NCBI GenBank assembly: GCA_944389985.1
Contig: CALXON010000020.1
Span: 1 to 6,042, forward strand
Direction of reading: 5' to 3'
Length of the DNA: 6,042 nucleotides
Source: an uncultured Spirochaetaceae bacterium
GTDB taxonomy: Bacteria; Spirochaetota; Spirochaetia; Sphaerochaetales; Sphaerochaetaceae
This document shows, piece by piece, positions 1 through 5,580 of the stretch. Both the position numbers and the translations under genes were made by a program. Position 1 is the first letter of the stretch. Each line of letters begins with the position of its first letter. The notes below the pieces were generated by a model. The model ran no database searches, was not told the origin of the DNA, and was given only the letters and a program-made list of their open reading frames with translations.

Positions 1-755
1 ATCATCGTGGTCGCCACGACGGCATCGGATGCATTGAACCGGGTCTCGATGAAGTATGGATACCAGTTCGACCCGATCTGCTGTGCAGTCATATACATCA
101 TCAGGGATAGTGTCATGAGAATGAACAGAGGATTCCTGATGATCACACCGACACGCTCAGGCTTTCCCGTACTCTTCTGATCTGCAGTCTCCCCTTTCTC
201 AAGACTCTTTCCTCTGAACGAAGAGAGAAGAACCAGAAGCATCGCCATTCCGAAGACAGCGTATCCCAGTCTCCATGAACCGTTCTTGAAGGGAATCATC
301 AGATACCCTGAGAGAAAGGCTCCTGTGCTGTACACGAAATGCAGTAACGGAATGTTCTTCCTGCTGTCAGAACCGGGGGCTGATGAGAGATAGGAATTGG
401 CACCGGAATCCATGCAGAATCCGCCGAAACCGAAGATCATGAACGAGGCATAGAGAGTCCACTCATAGGGAAGCGCCAGAACCATAAGAAGGCCAAGCAC
501 TATGAATGCCATACCGGTTCTTATGATCACGGTCCTTTCCAGCTTCCTGATCACAAGGACGGACATGAGGATCGCGAAGAGTATTCCGACCTGTATGGAA
601 CTCATCAGGAAACCGACATGGGAAAGATCCATGCCTGTAGTCTCCATCACATCGGTTACAAGCGTGCCGATAACATTATATGCAACGGCATAGACGAAGA
701 ATGCGGTGAATATCACACCGACCGCGATATGCCTCTGAAAGATCTTCCTGTCCAT
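1..755 (-). CDS. MFS transporter, FHS (FucP/YbjJ)-like, N-terminal part (runs off left edge)
   Basis: An open frame of 251 complete codons starts at an ATG (753-755) and leaves the window without a stop, so the C-terminal third or so is missing. The translation begins MDRKIFQRHIAVGVIFTAFF and is strongly hydrophobic, with about six membrane segments up to residue 179, a charged cytoplasmic loop at about 180-204 and the start of the second half at about 205. Residues 109-124 (GFGGFCMDSGANSYLS, with D116 and N120) and the LLHFVYSTGAFLSG stretch at 137-150 match the conserved TM4-TM5 signature of the FHS branch, which includes fucose and other sugar permeases. The usual loop 2-3 MFS motif is degenerate (around 65-80). 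It acts in the inner membrane; the substrate cannot be read from sequence, though its neighbours make a nucleoside, base or sugar plausible. No in-frame upstream ATG, GTG or TTG exists after the in-frame TGA, so the start is secure, but it lacks a clear Shine-Dalgarno site. It lies 25 nt downstream of the preceding gene. Confidence 0.88.
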   Translation of the reverse strand, partial: MDRKIFQRHIAVGVIFTAFFVYAVAYNVIGTLVTDVMETTGMDLSHVGFLMSSIQVGILFAILMSVLVIRKLERTVIIRTGMAFIVLGLLMVLALPYEWTLYASFMIFGFGGFCMDSGANSYLSSAPGSDSRKNIPLLHFVYSTGAFLSGYLMIPFKNGSWRLGYAVFGMAMLLVLLSSFRGKSLEKGETADQKSTGKPERVGVIIRNPLFILMTLSLMMYMTAQQIGSNWYPYFIETRFNASDAVVATTM

Positions 756-765
756 AGAGACAGGA
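746..765 (-). promoter_or_regulatory. Hairpin with the MFS start codon in its loop
   Basis: On the minus strand TCCTGTC, six loop bases TCTATG, then GACAGGA form a perfect 7-bp stem. The ATG of the MFS transporter occupies the last three loop bases. The stem is seen directly. Whether it folds in the mRNA and affects translation is inference. No convincing ribosome binding site precedes this start; only a weak GGTG lies about 12 nt upstream, so the gene may depend on coupling to its upstream neighbour. Confidence 0.45.
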
Positions 766-780
766 TAGCACCATATTCAT

Positions 781-1305
781 TCAGTTACCAAAATAATCTC
801 TGTATGTTCCCCGTACGAAGAAATCGATATCGAGAAGCGAGAAGAGCACCACGACCTCATTGTTCACGGCATCATAGCCGACGGAGGTCTTGAAGAGTCT
901 CTCCCTCCTTCCTGATATGGGACTTCCGACAGTCAGCGGCGTGACGGAGAGCATGGGACCCGCGCCATTGTTGTCAGTACGGTAGAAACCACCGAAACCG
1001 ACAAGGGTGTTGATGCCTGATCCTGATACCTTTGAGGCTGTCGACCTCGGACCGAGGACCGCAGCGGAGAAATCGATGCCGAACATGTTGCTTTCAAACG
1101 GATGCGGGAGCAGCTCTGAGACGCCCCAGACCTCCATCTCCCACCGCTCCGAAAGTCCGAAATTGGCACCGTAGGAGAAGCTTATGCCACGCTCCGGCCA
1201 GCGGTAGATGCCATGTCCGAATGAGAGCGAGATATCAAAATGATCACCTGCGGAAAGGCCGGTGAGCGAAAGAAGCAGAAGGATGATCGCAACAAGTCTC
1301 TTCAT
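781..1305 (-). CDS. Small exported beta-rich protein, second of a tandem pair
   Basis: A 174-residue hypothetical protein that I cannot assign to a named family. The N-terminus MKRLVAIILLLLSLTGLSAG is a classic Sec signal peptide with a likely signal peptidase I cut after Ala19, and it has no lipobox cysteine. The mature part is rich in Gly, Phe, Ser and Tyr with alternating hydrophobic residues, as in small outer-membrane barrels or periplasmic beta proteins. The frame is open for 16 more codons upstream, but the ATG at 1303-1305 is chosen because GGAGGTG sits at ideal spacing before it and it starts the signal peptide exactly. It overlaps the stop of the upstream gene by 4 nt (ATGA). Landmarks shared with that gene (xEV at 57-59, FES at 70-72, G-F-Y-R at 106-109, V-x-P at 121-123) fall at nearly the same positions, suggesting an ancient duplication. 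Function unknown; outer-membrane location is inference. Confidence 0.75.
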   Translation of the reverse strand: MKRLVAIILLLLSLTGLSAGDHFDISLSFGHGIYRWPERGISFSYGANFGLSERWEMEVWGVSELLPHPFESNMFGIDFSAAVLGPRSTASKVSGSGINTLVGFGGFYRTDNNGAGPMLSVTPLTVGSPISGRRERLFKTSVGYDAVNNEVVVLFSLLDIDFFVRGTYRDYFGN

Positions 1306-1805
1306 CTTCCACCTCCGAAGAAGCAGGAGAATTTCATGATGTACATACCCCACCCCCAGTCATTGTCCACCAGTGATTTCACTATATACGGCGAGAAGAA
1401 CTCGAATGAGTAGCTCCAGTCATGGAACGCGAATGGCGAGACGGAAACAAGGATATTGAACTCGTTTCCCATCCTGTACTGGAAACCTGTACCGATTCTG
1501 GGAGACCAGACGACAGGATTCGGAAAGAGCGCGTTGAACACATGATCGGTCATGAGGAGCATGGGAGTCGAGATCTGCACCTTCGCACTCTCAAAGAACG
1601 TACCGTATGGCGTGAAGTCCGCAGCAACCTCTATGTCCCCCGCATGGTTCCTGTCAAATGACATGATGAATGAGGCGGTCAGTCCGCCATATGCTCCACG
1701 GCCTGAGACCTGCCCTACAGGGGCGAGGGAGTATCCGAAAGAAGCCGCCGGAAGAAAGGAGACAAGAGACAACGTTATGAAAACAAACAACAGAACCCTT
1801 CTCAT
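1302..1805 (-). CDS. Small exported beta-rich protein, first of a tandem pair
   Basis: A 167-residue hypothetical protein. MRRVLLFVFITLSLVSFLPA followed by ASFG is a Sec signal peptide with probable cleavage around residues 20-24. The mature region is rich in aromatic residues and glycine with short amphipathic strands (for example FNILVSVSPFAF at about 116-127), compatible with a small outer-membrane or periplasmic beta protein. A GTG at 1809-1811 in the same frame would add two residues. The ATG at 1803-1805 is preferred because GGTGATC, complementary to the 16S rRNA tail, directly precedes it. The start lies 2 nt after the PLD gene and the stop overlaps the next start by 4 nt, so translation is probably coupled on both sides. 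It shares a nearly ungapped set of landmarks with the following gene. I recognise no catalytic motif or named family. Confidence 0.73.
   Translation of the reverse strand: MRRVLLFVFITLSLVSFLPAASFGYSLAPVGQVSGRGAYGGLTASFIMSFDRNHAGDIEVAADFTPYGTFFESAKVQISTPMLLMTDHVFNALFPNPVVWSPRIGTGFQYRMGNEFNILVSVSPFAFHDWSYSFEFFSPYIVKSLVDNDWGWGMYIMKFSCFFGGGR
1310..1316 (-). promoter_or_regulatory. Shine-Dalgarno site deciding the start at 1305
   Basis: GGAGGTG on the minus strand is followed by GAAG and then the ATG at 1305. It lies inside the last codons of the upstream gene and selects the signal-peptide start over codons further upstream in the open frame. Confidence 0.7.
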
Positions 1806-1812
1806 GATCACC
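1806..1812 (-). promoter_or_regulatory. Shine-Dalgarno site overlapping the PLD stop codon
   Basis: GGTGATC on the minus strand is an exact match to the extended anti-Shine-Dalgarno complement and ends right before the ATG at 1805. The TGA stop of the PLD gene lies within it, so terminating ribosomes end on the binding site of the next gene, which fits translational coupling. Confidence 0.5.
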
Positions 1813-3070
1813 CGCCATAGTACATGAAAATATATGAAATGAAATTACCGTCTTCCTTCTTCAGCATCTCAGCTTCCTCCAAGGTGAAGAGATGTGCTCC
1901 CTTCATGATCTCCTTCGAATGCTCCTTCAGCACCGCAGCAAGCTCAGGAGAATCCATGACGAGAGCAAGCTCATGTGAAAGTCCCATCGATCTGTAGTTG
2001 AAGTTGGAAGATCCGATCACCACATACCTGTCATCGACGACCACAAGCTTCTCATGAAGAAGAGGAAGAGCGTTTCCCTCCTCATCCTCCACACTGCACC
2101 ATACTGAGGCTCCGGTAGCGATGAGATCGGGAAGGAAGTAGTAGACCCCGCCGGCTGCGTAGCCACGGAGATCTATCGGCATCACCATCGTGAAATCGAC
2201 ACCGCGGGAAGTGGCATTCCTGATGCACTCTTTCATGTTCTTGTCCAGAACAGGGAGGTACGGGAACATCAGTACAGAGTGCTCTGCCGAGGTTATGAGG
2301 GAAGCATACATTCCCGCAATCGAATCCTCACCCATGTTCAGAAGGTATGCATCATAGATCCCGTTTCCGCCTTTCTCCACAGGAAAGTCCTCATACTCAA
2401 GCTCCTCTACCGACGTGCTGTTCCAGATATCCACGAACTCCTTTATCAGAGCACCTGCAAGCTCTGGGGAGTCAAAGAGGTACATGCTGTCGCGCTGGGT
2501 CTTTCCCTCTCCCGCTCCCATTGATATGTAGTTCATGTTCATGCCGCCTATGGCCGCCATACGCCCGTCTATGACAAAAAGCTTCCTGTGATCGCGTATG
2601 ACAAGCGTCGACGGATTGAGAAGACGTGTCGCGGAAAGCGGTGCATACTCGATCAGATGCACCCCACGGTCACGGAGGAAGTAGAGCTGTGTCATGTGGT
2701 TTCTGGTCTCGGTCATGTCATATGAGGAGATCCCGTCGATGATGAAATAGACATCGACACCACGCTCTGCAGCTTCCATGATCGCCTCGTACATTCCTTC
2801 CAGGGAGTCACAGCTGGAACCGAGGAATGTGGAGATCAGTATGTAGTCATCCGCATCCTCTATCAGCTTCGTGATCCTTTCAAGCCATGCTGTCCCGTCA
2901 AAGTATGCCTCAGGATACGGCACACGGACGTGTTCCGCACCATAATGGACGAGTTTCTCCTCAAGAGACAGAGAACTGTCCTGGGATACACCTGAGACAT
3001 ACGCATCGGTGAAAGATGCGCATGATGAGAGCATGATAAGCACAAGAACTGACAGGAGAAGCTTTTTCAC
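1808..3070 (-). CDS. Phospholipase D / cardiolipin synthase-like lipoprotein
   Basis: A 420-residue protein with two complete PLD catalytic motifs: H161-R-K163 with D168, followed by GGMNMN at 175-180, and H339-E-K341 with D346, followed by GSSNFN at 353-358. Enzymes with this paired HKD arrangement use a phospho-histidine intermediate to transfer phosphatidyl groups (cardiolipin synthases) or to hydrolyse phosphodiesters. In place of the N-terminal membrane helices of ClsA-type enzymes it has a lipoprotein signal, MKKLLLSVLVLIMLSSC, with lipobox LSSC and Cys17 as the lipidated residue. Ala at +2 would favour outer-membrane sorting by the E. coli rule. It would thus act on the periplasmic face; the substrate (phosphatidylglycerol, another phospholipid, or exogenous lipid) is not determined. 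The start is GTG, 3 nt after the TAG of the upstream gene, with only a weak AGG before it; the next in-frame Met is inside the signal peptide, so GTG is the best choice. Followed directly by two small exported proteins. Confidence 0.87.
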   Translation of the reverse strand: MKKLLLSVLVLIMLSSCASFTDAYVSGVSQDSSLSLEEKLVHYGAEHVRVPYPEAYFDGTAWLERITKLIEDADDYILISTFLGSSCDSLEGMYEAIMEAAERGVDVYFIIDGISSYDMTETRNHMTQLYFLRDRGVHLIEYAPLSATRLLNPSTLVIRDHRKLFVIDGRMAAIGGMNMNYISMGAGEGKTQRDSMYLFDSPELAGALIKEFVDIWNSTSVEELEYEDFPVEKGGNGIYDAYLLNMGEDSIAGMYASLITSAEHSVLMFPYLPVLDKNMKECIRNATSRGVDFTMVMPIDLRGYAAGGVYYFLPDLIATGASVWCSVEDEEGNALPLLHEKLVVVDDRYVVIGSSNFNYRSMGLSHELALVMDSPELAAVLKEHSKEIMKGAHLFTLEEAEMLKKEDGNFISYIFMYYGG

Positions 3071-3073
3071 GAC

Positions 3074-4180
3074 CTAGATTCTAGTTAGTACGAATGGTTT
3101 GGGCAACAGCTCCCGGAACCTGTACTCCTCCACCTTCCCTGATGCGGAGAGTATGACAAGAGTATCAGGAGAGGCGAACTCCGCGATCACCTGGAGACAT
3201 ACAGCACATGGAGGAGCCGGAGACTCACCTTCGGATGCAACTGCTATCATGTCGATGGAGAATCCCCTGCCCTCGGCTGCGACTCCTGTCGTGATGACAT
3301 TGCGCTCTGCACAGATCGTGGCACCGTAGGAGGAGTTCTCGACATTGCAGCCTGTGTATATCCGGCCCGATGATGAGACGACTGCAGCCCCGACCTTGAA
3401 ACCGGAATACGGAGCATATGCCTTCTCCCTGGCCTTATGGGCAAGTGACACAGCCCTCTTCTTCTCCGCCTCATTCGTGATGATATGTCTTCTCATGCGT
3501 ACAGGCTTATCCTCAAGCAGTGTGGACACATCCTCTGCAGACAGAATGGCATCAAGTCCGGATATGACCGCATCGGCCCCGGCCTCTTCAAGCATGGTCA
3601 CAGGGAAGGTGGAACCTGTTCCGACGACATGGCATCCGGCCCTCTTTCCGCTCCTTATGCCGTTCAGGGAGTCCTCGAAGACAACTGCCTCGGAGCCATC
3701 CACTCCGAGTTTTACAAGACAGAGTGTGTATATGTCAGGAAACGGTTTGTTCCTCTTTATGTCCCCGCCGGATGCGATGAAATCGAAATCCTCAGGAGAA
3801 AGCCCTGCGGCTTCTATGTTCAGCATGACCTTCCACATCTCGGCAGATGATGCGACAGCTGTCATTATTCCGTTCTTCCTGGCACTTCTGACGAGCTCTC
3901 TGGCTCCCGGGAGGGATATATCAACACCCCGGATCCTCCTCTCATACTCCTTATGGAAGAATGCGGCGGCATCCTCATATGAATACGGAGGGCTGGAAAG
4001 TCCGAGATCGGAGGCAGCTCCGTTGAAGAAAGCCCTGTCACCTCCTCCGAGATACCGGGAGAAGACCGCCGGAGAGGCATCCTTGCCGAGTGTCCTGAAG
4101 TACGCCACTCCAGCCTCAGCGCTGATCTCCTCACTCTCGACGAGAACGCCGTCCATGTCGAAAAGGAAGGCCTTTATCAT
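3074..4180 (-). CDS. Fusion of HAD-superfamily phosphatase and cytidine deaminase
   Basis: A single 368-residue frame carries two enzymes. Residues 1 to about 213 are a subfamily I HAD hydrolase like beta-phosphoglucomutase and related sugar-phosphate or nucleotide phosphatases: DMDG with nucleophile D8 and acid D10, a helical C1 cap at about 16-85, motif II S111, motif III K145 in NKPFPD, motif IV E169-D170. After a linker, residues about 235-368 are a tetramer-type cytidine deaminase: AYAPYSGFKVGAA (254-266), CNVEN with N279 and E281 for ribose binding, CAER with zinc ligand C290 and proton shuttle E292, and PCAVC with zinc ligands C325 and C328. The deaminase converts (deoxy)cytidine to (deoxy)uridine. 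The HAD substrate is unknown; a nucleoside monophosphate is an attractive guess because it would feed the deaminase. The usual PCGxCRQ motif reads PCAVCLQ here. The ATG overlaps the amidohydrolase stop (ATGA) with AAGGTG upstream. Both active sites look intact. Confidence 0.9.
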   Translation of the reverse strand: MIKAFLFDMDGVLVESEEISAEAGVAYFRTLGKDASPAVFSRYLGGGDRAFFNGAASDLGLSSPPYSYEDAAAFFHKEYERRIRGVDISLPGARELVRSARKNGIMTAVASSAEMWKVMLNIEAAGLSPEDFDFIASGGDIKRNKPFPDIYTLCLVKLGVDGSEAVVFEDSLNGIRSGKRAGCHVVGTGSTFPVTMLEEAGADAVISGLDAILSAEDVSTLLEDKPVRMRRHIITNEAEKKRAVSLAHKAREKAYAPYSGFKVGAAVVSSSGRIYTGCNVENSSYGATICAERNVITTGVAAEGRGFSIDMIAVASEGESPAPPCAVCLQVIAEFASPDTLVILSASGKVEEYRFRELLPKPFVLTRI

Positions 4181-5544
4181 CTTTTCACCTTTATGTAGCG
4201 GCCATCACCGGGAATACCCAGATAGATACCGTCACCCATCACAAGCCGCCCTCTGAGGTAGGTCATCACGGCCTTGCCTGTCACAGTCATTCCCTCATAG
4301 GCTGTATAACCGCTTGCGCTGTGGAGCGTATCCTTTGAGAGAGTCCAAGAGTAATCGGGATCGAAAAGTACAAGATCCGCATCGGTGTTCTCCATCAGTG
4401 AACCCTTCTCAGGATAGAGTCCGAAGAGCTTCGCAGGCCCTGTCGAGATGAGATTGACGACCTGGGAGAGTGAAAGACAGCCGGAGGAGATTGCGAATGT
4501 GTTCACAAGAGGAAGCAGTTCCTCCGTTCCCGGTATTCCGGGATAGATCGTCCTGCAGTCATCACTCTCGAGTTTCTGCTCATATGTGAATGAGCAGTGA
4601 TCAGTTGCTATCACCTGGATCTCACCGTTCAGGACAGCTTCCTGCAGAGCCTCATTGTCCTCCTTCGTCCTCAGAGGAGGTGTCATGACATACAGAGGTC
4701 CCTTATCGCCCTCCAGTTTTGACTTGTCCAGGAAGAGGTAATGAGGTGTGGTCTCGACAAAGAGCCTCACGCCCCTGCTTCTGAGCTCCCGCACAGCCTC
4801 CAGTCCCGCTTTTGATGAGAGATGGACGATATAGACAGGCATGTCGAGCTCTTCTGCGATTCCTCCGACGTACCTGATGGCCTCAGCCTCGGCCTCGGCA
4901 GGTCTCAGCGAGGCATGGTCTACAGGTTTGTATCCGCCCTTCCAGTTCCTGCCGATCTCGGTGATGATGCTGTCATCCTCCGAGTGCACGGTGACCATGA
5001 GTCCAAGTCTCTTCGCCTCACGGAAGATCGACAGGAGCTCATCACGCTTCTCGACAAGATAGCCGACATCCCGGTATGTGGTGAAGATCTTCAGAGTCCC
5101 GACTCCGGAGGATGCTATGGAGGAAAGTTCCTCCGCGATGTCCTTCCTGTAGGCATAGACCCCCTGATGGAGTGTGTAGTCTATGGCCATCGGTGCCATC
5201 TCACGCCTTCTTGCATCGAATGATGCCTGAAGTGACTTCTTGTCATCATCTGCGAAGTCGACGACTGTCGTCACACCTCCGAATGCGGCCAGTCTGGAAC
5301 CTTCCTCGAAAGAGTCGGCCGTCACCGTTCCCCTTGACACCAGATGGTAGTGCGTATGGGCATCTATGATACCGGGAAGCACGCAGAGCCCGGAGGCATC
5401 GATCGTGGTTGTGTCGGGAGGGAGTTTTGACAGATCAATTGATGGTGCGACCCTCCTGATCTTCGCACCTTCGATGAGGATATCCATATGCCTCATCCAC
5501 TCTGTATCTACAACAAGTCCGCCTTTGATAAGTGTATATGCCAT
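4177..5544 (-). CDS. hydA: Dihydropyrimidinase / D-hydantoinase-type cyclic amidohydrolase
   Basis: A 455-residue cytosolic amidohydrolase of usual length for the family. It opens cyclic amides such as 5,6-dihydrouracil or hydantoins, the second step of reductive pyrimidine breakdown. All binuclear-zinc ligands of the TIM barrel are visible: H63 and H65 in DAHTH, carboxylated lysine K152 in LKIFTTYRD, H187 in VTVHSED, H241 in VYIVHLSSKAG, and D315 in VIATDHCSF. Y157 matches the substrate-contacting tyrosine of the family. The small beta-sandwich domain is built from residues 1-55 and about 380-455. The frame opens 27 bases earlier at a GTG (5569-5571), but the ATG at 5542-5544 gives the typical family N-terminus, MAYTLIKGGLVVD. 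Neither start has a well placed Shine-Dalgarno site (AGGA lies 13 nt upstream of the ATG). Its linkage to a cytidine deaminase favours a pyrimidine substrate, but hydantoinase, phenylhydantoinase or allantoinase-like activity is possible. No dihydropyrimidine dehydrogenase or beta-ureidopropionase is visible nearby. Confidence 0.88.
   Translation of the reverse strand: MAYTLIKGGLVVDTEWMRHMDILIEGAKIRRVAPSIDLSKLPPDTTTIDASGLCVLPGIIDAHTHYHLVSRGTVTADSFEEGSRLAAFGGVTTVVDFADDDKKSLQASFDARRREMAPMAIDYTLHQGVYAYRKDIAEELSSIASSGVGTLKIFTTYRDVGYLVEKRDELLSIFREAKRLGLMVTVHSEDDSIITEIGRNWKGGYKPVDHASLRPAEAEAEAIRYVGGIAEELDMPVYIVHLSSKAGLEAVRELRSRGVRLFVETTPHYLFLDKSKLEGDKGPLYVMTPPLRTKEDNEALQEAVLNGEIQVIATDHCSFTYEQKLESDDCRTIYPGIPGTEELLPLVNTFAISSGCLSLSQVVNLISTGPAKLFGLYPEKGSLMENTDADLVLFDPDYSWTLSKDTLHSASGYTAYEGMTVTGKAVMTYLRGRLVMGDGIYLGIPGDGRYIKVKR
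4186..4191 (-). promoter_or_regulatory. Shine-Dalgarno site of the HAD-deaminase gene
   Basis: AAGGTG on the minus strand followed by AAAAG and the ATG at 4180. It lies within the last codons of the amidohydrolase gene and supports the N-terminal HAD start rather than a start at the deaminase domain alone. Confidence 0.6.
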
Positions 5545-5580
5545 GCTCTGATGATATATCCTGCCCCGCACGATAGCAAT

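Noticed and set aside
502..893. Two short plus-strand open frames (502-693 and 618-893)
   Set aside because: They lie opposite the MFS transporter and the end of the exported-protein gene, which are supported by membrane segments and family motifs. Their translations show no domain.
3071..3082. Short palindrome CTAGATTCTAG at the end of the HAD-deaminase gene, considered as a terminator or operator
   Set aside because: The stem has only five base pairs of low stability with no T-run, and the next gene starts 3 nt after the stop. It is most likely chance.
3345..4256. A 303-codon open frame on the plus strand opposite the HAD-deaminase gene
   Set aside because: It is antisense to a gene with two full sets of catalytic motifs, and its translation is Ser/Pro/Ala-rich low-complexity sequence with no recognisable domain. 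It is a shadow of the codon bias on the other strand.
4822..5369. Plus-strand open frames opposite the amidohydrolase
   Set aside because: The minus-strand frame carries all metal ligands of the family, and the plus-strand translations have no recognisable features.
5545..5580. The 36-nt gap before the amidohydrolase, considered as a promoter
   Set aside because: A GATATAT stretch resembles a -10 box, but no matching -35 element was seen and the gap is too short for independent evidence.
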